Source of the DNA: Streptomyces sp. SID12501
Lineage (GTDB): Bacteria > Actinomycetota > Actinomycetes > Streptomycetales > Streptomycetaceae
Direction of reading: 5' to 3'
Assembly: GCF_010550245.1 (NCBI RefSeq)
Contig: NZ_JAAGLU010000024.1
Span: 62,001 to 126,000 of the forward strand
DNA length: 64,000 nt
The notes below the pieces were generated by a model. That model was given only the letters and a program-made list of their open reading frames with translations, ran no database searches and was not told the DNA's origin. Positions 25,909-34,505 of this stretch are shown piece by piece; position 1 is the first letter of the stretch; each line of letters starts with the position of its first letter. The translations under genes were made by a program, and so were the position numbers.

Positions 25909-28098
25909 ATGTATCCGCCGACCCCGCCCTCGGCCGCCGACGACGACCGTCGTGCCGCAGGCACACCCACACCGCCCTTGCGGGGAGGTGGCGGAGTCCC
26001 CGGGAACGCAGGGGACCCTCGAGGCTCGGAGCCTCGTTTTCCGGGCACCGGGCGCCCTCCCGCGCCCCCGGCAAGGGGAACGCCGCCATCGCTCGCGCCG
26101 CCTGCCTCTCCTCGGCCGTCGCTTGGCCCACCCTCCACCGCCCGCCGTCCCGCTCAGCTGCCCCCGACCCACACCACTCTGATCTGCGTCGCCCTCCCCG
26201 GGCTCGCGATCTCCACGGACCAGGGGCAGCTCACCGGCCGGGGACTGGAGGGCTTCTACCGCGGGGGCAGGCGCGTTCTCGCCCGGTGCCAGGTCCGCGT
26301 GGCCGGCCGTGAACCGCTAGCGGTGCAGGCCCGGATGACAGCCGCCGACCGTGCTCGTTTCGTGGGGACGTTGCGCGTCTCTCCCGACGGCGGGCCGGAC
26401 CCGGACGTCGTCGTCGAGCGCATCCGCCACGCGGACGGCACGGAGCGGATCACCCTGCACAGCTCGGCGCCGCGCCCGCTTCGTCTGCCGGTCGAGGTAT
26501 CACTCGGTACCGACCTGGCGGACCTGGGCATGATCGCCTCCGGCACCGCGGGTCCCGAACTGCCCGCCAGCGTTCACGCCTCCGGCCTGCGCTGGTCCTG
26601 CGCCACCGGCAGCGCCGCCGTCACCGCAGACCCGCCACCCGCCGACGCGCTGGCCTCCGCCGGCCTGCTGCGCTGGGAGCTCGAACTTCCGCCGGGCGGT
26701 TCCATGACCCTGGAGTTGCGTATACGGCAGGACGGCGCGGGACCGGTCCGAGCCGTCGGTCACGTGCCTACGAGCCCCCTCGCCCCAGCACGGGCCGCCG
26801 GTGACGATCCACGCGCGGAGGCACTCCTGCGGACGAGCATCGAAGACCTCCAGGCCCTGCTCCTTCGTGACTCCGCGCATCCCTCCGACACCCACCTCGC
26901 GGCAGGCGCGCCGTGGCGCTGCGGCATGGCCCCGGCCGATGCTCTTGCCGCCGCCCGGATGACGCTTCCCCTCGGAACCGTGCTCGCGGCGGGCACGCTG
27001 CGAACCCTCGCCCGCACCCAGCTCCCGGGGCCGGGTCCGAGAACCGGCATGCTCCCCGGGCCGCTCCGGGACGCGGGCCCCCACCTGCCGCCGGGCTGTA
27101 CGGGCACGGAGGCCACCCTGCTCTTCCCCGTGCTCCTCGCCGAGGCCCGCCGCTGGGGGCTCCCGGAACAGGTGACCGAGGAACTGCTCCCGACCGCTGA
27201 GCGCTGTCTGACCTGGCTGCGCGCGACCGTGGGCGACGGAACCTACCTGCCCGATCCACAACCGGGCGGCCCGCTGCGCTGCGAGACGCAGGCCCACGCA
27301 CACCGCGCCGCCCTCCTCGGCGCCGATCTCCTCGACGCGTACGGCCGGCCGGGCGGTGCCGGGCTGCGGCAGTGGGCTCAGGAGTTGCGTACCGCGTTCA
27401 GGGAGGACTTCTGGGTCGAGGACCGGGGCGGCGGCAGACCGGCGGCCGCCCGTACGCCGGACGGGCGCAACGTGCCGCACTTCGGTGCGATCGCCGCTCA
27501 TCTTCTCGACACAGGCCTGCTGGGCGCGGGCGAGCCGGCCCCCGGCCTGCTCGACAAGGTGCAGACCGGACAACTCGCCCGGCTGTTCGGCGGTCCGGCC
27601 ATGGACTCCGGCTGGGGATTGCGCGGCCTGGGTGTCAAGGAGGCGGGGTACAACCCGTTCGGCCACCGGAGCGGCGCCGTGCGGGTCCAGGAGACCGCGG
27701 TGGCCGTCGCGGGCCTTGCCACCGCCGGGTACGAGAAGGAGGCGAGTTCGCTGCTGCGCGGCCTCCTGGCGGCGGCCGAGGCCTTCGAGTACCGGCTGCC
27801 CGAGATGTACGCGGGGGAGCAGCGTGCGGAAGGAGGAGCCCCGTTGCCCCACCCGGCGGCCTGTCGGCCGTCGGCCACCGCTGCCGCCTCCGGGGTGCTG
27901 CTCCTCGCGACCCTTGCCGGTATCCGTCCGGACGCCCCGGCGGGCACGGTCATGCTCCGTCCGGTACGCAGCGTGCCGCTCGGCGAGATCGGCCTGACGG
28001 GGCTGCGGATCGCGGGCGCCCCCTTTTCCGTACGGGTCGGCCGTCTCGGCGTCGCCATGGTCGAGGAGGCTGCCGCGGGACTCCAACTGGGAGCGTGA
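25909..28098 (+). CDS. Glycogen debranching-like enzyme (amylo-alpha-1,6-glucosidase family)
   Basis: About 729 residues from ATG 25909. After 80 proline-rich residues comes a GDE_N-type beta domain (ISTDQGQLTGRGLEGFYRGGRRVLARCQV). An (alpha/alpha)6-type catalytic domain follows, with APWRCGMAPADALAAARM, LPPGCTGTEATLLFPVLL, FREDFWVED and the closing SGWGLRGLGVKEAGYNPFGHRSGAVR, which resembles the active-site lid of GH63/GH133-like enzymes. The start is uncertain: SD-like AGAAGAAG precedes ATG 25909, while an in-frame GTG overlaps the DUF4192 stop at 25363. Probable role in trimming alpha-1,6 branches of glycogen or a related glycan; substrate not established. Confidence 0.8.
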   Translation: MYPPTPPSAADDDRRAAGTPTPPLRGGGGVPGNAGDPRGSEPRFPGTGRPPAPPARGTPPSLAPPASPRPSLGPPSTARRPAQLPPTHTTLICVALPGLAISTDQGQLTGRGLEGFYRGGRRVLARCQVRVAGREPLAVQARMTAADRARFVGTLRVSPDGGPDPDVVVERIRHADGTERITLHSSAPRPLRLPVEVSLGTDLADLGMIASGTAGPELPASVHASGLRWSCATGSAAVTADPPPADALASAGLLRWELELPPGGSMTLELRIRQDGAGPVRAVGHVPTSPLAPARAAGDDPRAEALLRTSIEDLQALLLRDSAHPSDTHLAAGAPWRCGMAPADALAAARMTLPLGTVLAAGTLRTLARTQLPGPGPRTGMLPGPLRDAGPHLPPGCTGTEATLLFPVLLAEARRWGLPEQVTEELLPTAERCLTWLRATVGDGTYLPDPQPGGPLRCETQAHAHRAALLGADLLDAYGRPGGAGLRQWAQELRTAFREDFWVEDRGGGRPAAARTPDGRNVPHFGAIAAHLLDTGLLGAGEPAPGLLDKVQTGQLARLFGGPAMDSGWGLRGLGVKEAGYNPFGHRSGAVRVQETAVAVAGLATAGYEKEASSLLRGLLAAAEAFEYRLPEMYAGEQRAEGGAPLPHPAACRPSATAAASGVLLLATLAGIRPDAPAGTVMLRPVRSVPLGEIGLTGLRIAGAPFSVRVGRLGVAMVEEAAAGLQLGA

Positions 28099-28216
28099 CC
28101 TCGTACGACATGTCTCGGACGGACGACCTGAAGCGGTCTGTGAGACCGGTGCCCGACCACCGTGGGCCAGTCGTGTGTGCGGCCTGGGAGAGAGTGTTTA
28201 TCGTCAGGCAGACGAC

Positions 28217-28222
28217 TATGAT
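28217..28222 (+). promoter_or_regulatory. -10 box TATGAT, leaderless start of the Nudix regulator
   Basis: TATGAT ends six bases before the ATG at 28229 and there is no Shine-Dalgarno site. A TCGTC-aggca-GACGA inverted repeat at 28201-28215 lies immediately upstream and could be its operator. Confidence 0.55.
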
Positions 28223-28228
28223 CGCGGC

Positions 28229-28987
28229 ATGTCCTACGACCCGTCAGCCTTCCCGCCCTTCGCCGTCACCGTGGATCTGGTCGTGCTGACCGTGCGTCGT
28301 CACGCCCTGTGCGCGCTGGCGGTACGCAGGGGTGAGTCGCCCTTTCAGGGGCGTTGGGCGCTCCCGGGCGGCTTCGTACGGGCCGACGAGGATCTGTCAC
28401 AGGCCGCAGCGCGTGAACTGGCCGAGGAGACCGGCCTGCGCGCCCACGACCCGGACGCCCCTGCTCAGGACAACGGCGCTCACCTGGAACAGCTCGCGAC
28501 ATACGGTGACCCCAAGCGTGATCCCCGGATGCGGGTGGTGAGTGTCGCCCATCTCGCGCTCGCCCCCGACCTGCCCGCTCCCAGGGCGGGCGGTGACGCC
28601 AACAGTGCCCGCTGGGCGCCCGTCGAGGAACTGCTGCAGCAGGGTGGCTACGGCCGAGACGGCGAACAGGCGGCACCACTCGCCTTCGACCACGCCCAGA
28701 TCCTGTCGGACGGGGTGGAGCGCGCCCGCTCCAAGATCGAGTACTCGTCGCTGGCCACGGCGTTCTGCCCGACCGAGTTCACCGTCGGCGAGTTGCGCCG
28801 TGTGTACGAGGCGGTGTGGGGCGTCGCCCTCGACCCGCGCAACTTCCACCGCAAGGTCACGGGCACCCCGGGCTTCCTCGTCCCCACCGGAGGTACGACC
28901 ACCCGGCAGGGCGGTCGTCCGGCCCAGCTCTTCCGAGCCGGCGGCGCCACCCTGCTCAACCCTCCGATGCTGCGCCCCGAGGTCTGA
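28229..28987 (+). CDS. Nudix hydrolase-type regulator (NrtR-like)
   Basis: 252 residues: an N-terminal Nudix domain followed by a winged helix. The Nudix box is complete, running from GGFVRADE (28366 region) to RELAEETGL, with all catalytic glutamates. The C-terminal part (SKIEYSSLATAFCPTEFTVGELRRVYE, then PRNFHRKV) is the wHTH domain of NrtR-type regulators that sense ADP-ribose and control NAD or sugar metabolism. Many NrtR repressors have a degenerate box, so an intact one suggests retained hydrolase activity or a metabolic enzyme with a DNA-binding-like tail. Leaderless start. Confidence 0.85.
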   Translation: MSYDPSAFPPFAVTVDLVVLTVRRHALCALAVRRGESPFQGRWALPGGFVRADEDLSQAAARELAEETGLRAHDPDAPAQDNGAHLEQLATYGDPKRDPRMRVVSVAHLALAPDLPAPRAGGDANSARWAPVEELLQQGGYGRDGEQAAPLAFDHAQILSDGVERARSKIEYSSLATAFCPTEFTVGELRRVYEAVWGVALDPRNFHRKVTGTPGFLVPTGGTTTRQGGRPAQLFRAGGATLLNPPMLRPEV

Positions 28988-29071
28988 CACCGAACCAGGT
29001 TGGGCAACGCCTGCCGTCAATGGGCCCCGCCGTACCCGATAAAACGGACATAACGCGCTAACTTGCTACGG

Positions 29072-31174
29072 GTGATCCAGGCCTTCGGACTGACCAGCAA
29101 CCCCCGCAAGGAGCTCCCGCCCGCCGTCGACGACGTCTCCTTCGAGGCATGCGCGGGCCGCGTCACCACGCTCCTCGGTGCCCCGGGCGCCGGCAAGACA
29201 ACGGTGCTCAGGCTCATGCTCGAACTCCAACAGGGCCGTGGGACCACCTACTTCAGAGGCCGCCCACTGCACCGCATCGCCCATCCGTCACGTGAGGTCG
29301 GCGTGCTTCTGGGTGATGTGCCGGGGCATCCCGCGCGCACCGTCCGGGGCCAACTCCGCATGCTGTGCGCGGCGGCAGGTGTCCCGGTCCGCCGTGCCGA
29401 CGAAGTCCTCGAGGTCGTCGGCCTCGTCAGCCTGCGCGACGAACGCCTGGGCACACTGTCCCGCGGCATGGACCGTCGTCTCGGCCTGGCCTGCGCCCTG
29501 CTGACCGACCCGCACACCCTCGTGCTCGACGCGCTCACCGACGGTCTGTCCGCCCGCGAACGCCATTGGCTGCACGGCATGCTGCGCGCACACGCGACCC
29601 AGGGCGGCACCGTCCTGTGTACCACCACCGACCCCAAGGAGGCGGCCCGCACCGCCGACCGGATCATCACCCTGGATCAGGGACGACTCGTCGCCGACCA
29701 GGAGGCCGCGGACTTCTCCCGCACCAGGCTGCGCCCCCGCGTCGCCGTGCGCAGCCCGCAGGCCACCCGTCTCGCGGCCCTGCTGACCAAAGAGGCCCGG
29801 ACAGCGCAGCGCTCTGTAGAGGTCGTCCCGGAGGCGGGTAATCGGCTCTCGGTTTACGGCAGTACCTGCGCGGACATCGGCGAGACCGCGTTCCGGCACG
29901 GCATCCTCGTACACCAACTCGCCGACGAGGTCGGTGACATGGGTCCCGGAGCCGGCTCGACCCGCCAGGGCGGGCCGTCGGCGCGCGGTGAGGCCTGCAC
30001 GACCGACGGGACAATTGAGCTCGGTGAGGTCAGAGCAACCCGTATGACCGGAGAGATCGACGGCGCAGCAGGACAGAAGGCTGCCGGAGCCACGCCGGCA
30101 GACGCCGACCTGCCTCAGGTTTCTGCCACGCCTCCGGGCCTTTCCGCATGGCACGGCTCCGCCGGGCAAAGCCCCCGCAGAGCCACTGCCGCGTCAACCG
30201 GAGCCACCCCGGCAGCCCGTCTCCCCGAGCCGAACGTACCCCCCAGCCGCTTGCCGGCAGCCACCCGTGTCTCCGAGCCGACAGCCGACCGTGCCTCAGT
30301 GACATCCGCGCTCGCACGCCCCCACGATGCCCGCCCGCGCTCCTCCGACGCCCTCACCTCCGACAGCCAGCCCCCGCTCCCACCCCCCATCTCCGTCCGC
30401 CCCGCTCCGAGTCCGCTGCGTCCCCTCCGTTACGAGCTGCGCCGGGCCGGCGGTGTCGGCACCGGGTTTCTGACCGGGGCCGCCGTACTCGTCTCGTCCG
30501 CGCTCGTCGCCGTACTCCTGGCCCGCGTCGGCCACACTCCGCAGCACCGCCTGCTGGCCGCCTGGCCTCAGGAGCTGCCGCTGCCGCCCGCGGCACTCGG
30601 CGCCGGGCTGCTGGGCGCCATCGCCTTCGGTGACGAGTTCCGCCACCCCGCGCTGGCGGTCGACCGGGGCACCGTGCCCCGCCGACTGGGACTGCTCCTC
30701 GCCAAGCTCCTCGTCGCCGCGGCCACCGGGCTGCTGCTGGCCTTCCTCACCGTGGGCTGCGACGCCGAAGTGCTCTACCTCGTCTACGGACGGGAGCTGG
30801 CGCGAGTTCCCGCGGACTGGCTCGGGCTGACAGCGAGTTGGATCGGCCTCGTGATCGGCTGTGCGTGGGCCGGGGTGCTGGCCGCGGGCATCTTCCGGTC
30901 CACCACCGCCGGGCTCGCGGCGGTGGTCGCCGTACCGGTCCTCGTGGTGCCCCTCGTACAGAAGGTCCTGGAGGGTTCATCCGTGCGGAGCGCGGCCGGC
31001 TTCTCCCTGCGTCTGCGGGAACTGCTCCTGGCGGAGTGGCCCTTCGGGGGCGAGCGGTATCTGGCCGCCGGAGCGCGGATGATCGCCCAACCCGTCGGAG
31101 GCGCGCTGACGTTGTCGCTGGCTGGTCTGCTCTGTGCGTATCTGCTCACGACCCTGCGAAGCAGGGTCCGATGA
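29072..31174 (+). CDS. ABC transporter, fused ATPase and permease with atypical ATPase motifs
   Basis: 700 residues. Residues 1-230 form an ABC ATPase: Walker A LLGAPGAGKTT, signature LSRGM instead of LSGGQ, and Walker B LVLDALTDGL where the catalytic glutamate is alanine. The H-loop reads LCTTTDP without histidine. A 200-residue low-complexity linker follows. The last 240 residues hold about six membrane helices resembling an ABC-2 permease (GAAVLVSSALVAVLLARV, LVAAATGLLLAFLTVGC and others). GTG at 29072 gives the start MIQAFGLTSNPRK; TTG 29063 is an alternative. There is no SD site, so translation may be leaderless. It lies 160 bases upstream of whiH. A normal export cycle is doubtful given the missing residues. 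Confidence 0.85.
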   Translation: MIQAFGLTSNPRKELPPAVDDVSFEACAGRVTTLLGAPGAGKTTVLRLMLELQQGRGTTYFRGRPLHRIAHPSREVGVLLGDVPGHPARTVRGQLRMLCAAAGVPVRRADEVLEVVGLVSLRDERLGTLSRGMDRRLGLACALLTDPHTLVLDALTDGLSARERHWLHGMLRAHATQGGTVLCTTTDPKEAARTADRIITLDQGRLVADQEAADFSRTRLRPRVAVRSPQATRLAALLTKEARTAQRSVEVVPEAGNRLSVYGSTCADIGETAFRHGILVHQLADEVGDMGPGAGSTRQGGPSARGEACTTDGTIELGEVRATRMTGEIDGAAGQKAAGATPADADLPQVSATPPGLSAWHGSAGQSPRRATAASTGATPAARLPEPNVPPSRLPAATRVSEPTADRASVTSALARPHDARPRSSDALTSDSQPPLPPPISVRPAPSPLRPLRYELRRAGGVGTGFLTGAAVLVSSALVAVLLARVGHTPQHRLLAAWPQELPLPPAALGAGLLGAIAFGDEFRHPALAVDRGTVPRRLGLLLAKLLVAAATGLLLAFLTVGCDAEVLYLVYGRELARVPADWLGLTASWIGLVIGCAWAGVLAAGIFRSTTAGLAAVVAVPVLVVPLVQKVLEGSSVRSAAGFSLRLRELLLAEWPFGGERYLAAGARMIAQPVGGALTLSLAGLLCAYLLTTLRSRVR

Positions 31175-31236
31175 CGATCGTCCGCGCCCTTCCGGTCCTG
31201 CCCTGCGCACAACTCCCCGGGGAACGCCCGTTTCTT

Positions 31237-31244
31237 TCCGATAA
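31237..31244 (+). promoter_or_regulatory. Candidate sigma-WhiG -10 element of whiH
   Basis: TCCGATAA matches the flagellar-type sigma -10 GCCGATAA in seven of eight bases. whiH of S. coelicolor is a known sigma-WhiG target. The expected TAAA -35 is not evident 15 bases upstream (GGAAC is the nearest), so the call rests on the -10 alone. It would give an 85-base leader. Confidence 0.4.
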
Positions 31245-31336
31245 GGCGTCAATTGCGACGGGGTGAGCGATCACCCTTTCGTGTGCTTTTCACCAAAGAC
31301 CTCAAGGGAGTTGTAGACCGAGCCGACAAAGGATCC

Positions 31337-32224
31337 GTGAGTACCCTTGCGCAGTCCATGATGACCTCCGCCCGCTCCGCAGACTCCGGTCTCGTCGGCC
31401 CGGGCGGATTTGACCGCTACCCCTATGCCGAGGCTCCCGGTGTCGACCGGGTGGGAGTCCCCTCCTGGGACGCCACGGACTCGGAGCTGGGCCGTGTCGG
31501 CCGCCGCACCGCGGGCAGCCGCGGTCGCGGGCTGCACGGTCAACTCGTCCAGCAGCTGGGCCAGATGATCGTCTCCGGCGACCTGGGCGCGGACCGCCCC
31601 CTTGTGCCCGAGGAGATCGGCCAGCGTTTCGAGGTGTCCCGCACCGTAGTCCGTGAGTCGCTCCGGGTGCTGGAGGCCAAGGGCCTGGTGAGCGCCCGGC
31701 CGAACGTGGGCACGCGCGTGCGTCCCGTCAGCGACTGGAACCTCCTCGACCCTGACATCATCGAGTGGCGTGCCTTTGGGCCACAGCGCGACAACCAGCG
31801 CCGCGAGCTCAGCGAGCTGCGCTGGACGATCGAGCCGCTCGCCGCTCGCCTCGCCGCCGGGCACGGGCGCGAGGAGGTCCAGCAGCGGCTCGTCGACATG
31901 GTCGAGATCATGGGCCACGCCATGAGCCAGGGTGATGCGCTGACGTTCTCGCGCGCCGACTCCGAGTACCACTCGCTGCTCATCCAGCTCGCCGGCAACC
32001 GCATGCTGGAGCACCTCTCCGGGATCGTGTCCTCCGCCCTCCAGGTGTCCGGCGGACCGATCACCGGTTGTGACCGGCCCACCGAGGCGTCCTTGGCGCA
32101 CCATGCCCGGATCGTCGAGGCCCTCGGGGCCGGCGACGGCGCGGGCGCGGAGGCGGCCATGCGGCAGCTCCTCATGGTGCACCCCGAGGTGGAGCGCGTG
32201 GTCCCGGCCCCGCGCGAGCACTGA
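31337..32224 (+). CDS. whiH: WhiH, GntR-family sporulation regulator
   Basis: Regulator of sporulation septation in aerial hyphae, 295 residues. The GntR wHTH spans about residues 60-130: LHGQLVQQLGQMIVSGDLG, then VPEEIGQRFEVSRTVVRESLRVLEAKGLV. The FadR-type FCD effector domain follows (LRWTIEPLAARLAA, ADSEYHSLLIQLAGNRM, ASLAHHARIVEAL), with the metal-binding histidines present. GTG 31337 has AAAGGA just upstream and gives MSTLAQSMM; a longer frame to 31253 lacks a site. Next to hrdB as in other Streptomyces. Confidence 0.96.
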   Translation: MSTLAQSMMTSARSADSGLVGPGGFDRYPYAEAPGVDRVGVPSWDATDSELGRVGRRTAGSRGRGLHGQLVQQLGQMIVSGDLGADRPLVPEEIGQRFEVSRTVVRESLRVLEAKGLVSARPNVGTRVRPVSDWNLLDPDIIEWRAFGPQRDNQRRELSELRWTIEPLAARLAAGHGREEVQQRLVDMVEIMGHAMSQGDALTFSRADSEYHSLLIQLAGNRMLEHLSGIVSSALQVSGGPITGCDRPTEASLAHHARIVEALGAGDGAGAEAAMRQLLMVHPEVERVVPAPREH

Positions 32225-32746
32225 CCGCGCGCCGAGGGCGGCGCGGGCGGAGGCCGCCTCGCCGTCCGGAAACATCGCTCGGCTCGCGAGCCCTCGCTGC
32301 CGGGCCCCGCCGTACCCCGAGAGGGCTCGGCGGGGTCCGGCGGTGAGACGAGGCGACCGAGTGGTGAGTGGTTGAGTGGTGCGAGGAAGAGGCGGCGGAC
32401 CGTCCTGAAGCGCCTGTCAGGGCTGCGAGTACCCTTGCCGATGAGGGCGCGGAGCCGTCGGGACGGCCTGGCCGTCGGCACGACTGACCACCTCTAGTCA
32501 CATTTGACCGCTTCTGGGCACTTACGGGGTGTGACTCGGGCCACGCAGATTGGGCGTAACGCTTGCGGAAGCAGCGCGATGACCTAAGAGGTGACAGCCG
32601 CGGAGGGAATACGGACGCCGTTCAAGGCGCTGTGTATCTTCCCGGCCCCCGCCCGCGCCGTCGGCCCATCCCCAGTCGGCGGTCGTCGGCTCCTGTCCGT
32701 AGTGGACGGGGCCGGAAGCCGTTTTCCAACGTTCGAGAGGTTGTTC
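32225..32746. other. whiH-hrdB intergenic region with the hrdB promoter area
   Basis: 522 bases. After the whiH terminator nothing is conserved until about 32495. From there come TTGACC at 32504-32509, TTGCGG-N16-TAAGAG at 32563-32590 as a possible promoter, and GGGAAT at 32605-32610, which resembles the -35 of SigR-type promoters but lacks a GTT at N18-19. I cannot fix the start point. The hrdB leader would be 110-220 bases long. Confidence 0.45.
32302..32338 (+). terminator. Terminator after whiH
   Basis: GGGCCCCGCCG (32302-32312) pairs with 32328-32338 (one G-U pair), 78 bases after the whiH stop. Confidence 0.65.
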
Positions 32747-34282
32747 GTGTCGGCCAGCACATCCCGTACGCTCCCGTCGGAGATCGCCGAGTCCGTCTCT
32801 GTCATGGCGCTCATCGAGCGGGGAAAGGCTGAGGGGCAGATCGCCGGCGACGACGTGCGTCGGGCCTTCGAAGCTGACCAGATTCCGGCCACTCAGTGGA
32901 AGAACGTACTGCGCAGCCTCAACCAGATCCTCGAGGAAGAGGGTGTGACGCTGATGGTCAGTGCCACGGAGCCCAAGCGCACCCGAAAGAGCGTCGCAGC
33001 GAAGAGTCCGGCCAAGCGCACCGCCACCAAGACGGTCGCGGCGAAGACGGTGACCACGAAGAAGGCCACCGCCACCGCCACCCCTGCGGCCCCCTCCGGC
33101 GAGCCCTCCGCCGACGACGAGGCGCCTGCGAAGAAGGTCGCCGCCAAGAAGACGACGACGGCCAAGAAGGCGGTCGCGAAGAAGACCGTCGCCAAGAAGA
33201 CGGCGGCCAAGAAGACGACCGCCGGCAAGGACGACGCCGAGGCCGTCGAGGACGAGGCACTCGAGGACGTCAAGCCCGGCGAAGAGGAAGAGGAAGGGGC
33301 CGAGAACAAGGGCTTCGTCCTCTCCGACGACGACGAGGACGACGCGCCGGCCCAGCAGGTCGCCGTCGCCGGTGCCACCGCCGACCCGGTCAAGGACTAC
33401 CTCAAGCAGATCGGCAAGGTCCCGCTGCTCAACGCCGAGCAGGAGGTCGAGCTCGCCAAGCGCATCGAGGCGGGCCTCTTCGCCGAGGACAAGCTGGCCA
33501 ACGCCGACAAGCTGGCCCCGAAGCTCAAGCGCGAGCTGGAGATCATCGCCGAGGACGGACGCCGCGCCAAGAACCACCTCCTGGAGGCCAACCTCCGCCT
33601 GGTGGTCTCCCTGGCCAAGCGTTACACCGGCCGCGGCATGCTGTTCCTGGACCTCATCCAGGAGGGCAACCTCGGTCTGATCCGCGCGGTCGAGAAGTTC
33701 GACTACACCAAGGGCTACAAGTTCTCCACGTACGCCACCTGGTGGATCCGTCAGGCGATCACCCGCGCGATGGCAGACCAAGCCCGCACCATCCGTATCC
33801 CGGTGCACATGGTCGAGGTCATCAACAAGCTCGCGCGCGTGCAGCGCCAGATGCTCCAGGACCTGGGTCGCGAGCCCACCCCGGAGGAGCTGGCCAAGGA
33901 ACTCGACATGACCCCGGAGAAGGTCATCGAGGTCCAGAAGTACGGCCGCGAGCCGATCTCCCTCCACACCCCCCTGGGTGAGGACGGCGACAGCGAGTTC
34001 GGTGACCTCATCGAGGACTCCGAGGCGGTCGTCCCGGCCGACGCGGTCAGCTTCACGCTCCTTCAGGAGCAACTGCACTCCGTCCTCGACACCCTCTCCG
34101 AGCGCGAGGCGGGCGTCGTCTCGATGCGCTTCGGTCTCACCGACGGTCAGCCGAAGACCCTCGACGAGATCGGCAAGGTGTACGGCGTCACCCGCGAGCG
34201 CATCCGCCAGATCGAGTCGAAGACCATGTCGAAGCTGCGCCACCCGTCGCGTTCCCAGGTGCTGCGCGACTACCTCGACTGA
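32747..34282 (+). CDS. hrdB: Principal sigma factor HrdB
   Basis: Essential vegetative sigma factor, 511 residues. GTG 32747 with GAGAGG six bases upstream gives MSASTSRTLP, the known HrdB start. Region 1.1 is followed by a long Lys/Ala-rich stretch (KKTVAKKTAAKK type, residues about 85-165) and an acidic stretch. Conserved regions are intact: DPVKDYLKQIGKVPLL (1.2), NLRLVVSLAKRYTGRGM (2.1-2.2), FDYTKGYKFSTYATWWIRQA (2.3-2.4), 3.0 with IRIPVHMVEV, and 4.2 with TLDEIGKVYGVTRERIRQIE. The basic tract differs slightly in length from S. coelicolor. Confidence 0.99.
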   Translation: MSASTSRTLPSEIAESVSVMALIERGKAEGQIAGDDVRRAFEADQIPATQWKNVLRSLNQILEEEGVTLMVSATEPKRTRKSVAAKSPAKRTATKTVAAKTVTTKKATATATPAAPSGEPSADDEAPAKKVAAKKTTTAKKAVAKKTVAKKTAAKKTTAGKDDAEAVEDEALEDVKPGEEEEEGAENKGFVLSDDDEDDAPAQQVAVAGATADPVKDYLKQIGKVPLLNAEQEVELAKRIEAGLFAEDKLANADKLAPKLKRELEIIAEDGRRAKNHLLEANLRLVVSLAKRYTGRGMLFLDLIQEGNLGLIRAVEKFDYTKGYKFSTYATWWIRQAITRAMADQARTIRIPVHMVEVINKLARVQRQMLQDLGREPTPEELAKELDMTPEKVIEVQKYGREPISLHTPLGEDGDSEFGDLIEDSEAVVPADAVSFTLLQEQLHSVLDTLSEREAGVVSMRFGLTDGQPKTLDEIGKVYGVTRERIRQIESKTMSKLRHPSRSQVLRDYLD

Positions 34283-34301
34283 GTCGCGGTCGTACGACAC
34301 G

Positions 34302-34336
34302 GAAGGCCCGGTCTCCCCCAGGGGAGCCGGGCCTTC
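34302..34336 (+). terminator. hrdB terminator
   Basis: GAAGGCCCGG (34302-34311) and its complement (34327-34336) with further partial pairing inside, 19 bases after the hrdB stop. Confidence 0.75.
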
Positions 34337-34463
34337 GTGCTGAACGGGCGTGGGTCGTCGCACCGGCGTGCGGGGAGCGCGGCCCGGCGCGTGTGGAGGG
34401 GGTGCTCCAGTCCGCGGCGTCCCTCTTTCGTGGCGCGAGCGTGCGAGGCGGTGCCCGTTGGAT

Positions 34464-34495
34464 CACTCTGGGTTTCTCGTGATCACCCCAGAGTG
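34464..34495. promoter_or_regulatory. Inverted repeat just ahead of the protease ribosome site
   Basis: CACTCTGGG (34464-34472) and CCCAGAGTG (34487-34495) are exact complements with a 14-base loop. GAGGAG begins right after, 10 bases before the ATG. It could be an operator or an RNA hairpin that gates translation. Confidence 0.55.
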
Positions 34496-34505
34496 AGGAG
34501 CGCGC

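Noticed and set aside
32600..32635. A SigR-type promoter for hrdB (GGGAAT at 32605)
   Set aside because: No GTT follows at 18 or 19 bases, so the match is only in the -35 half.
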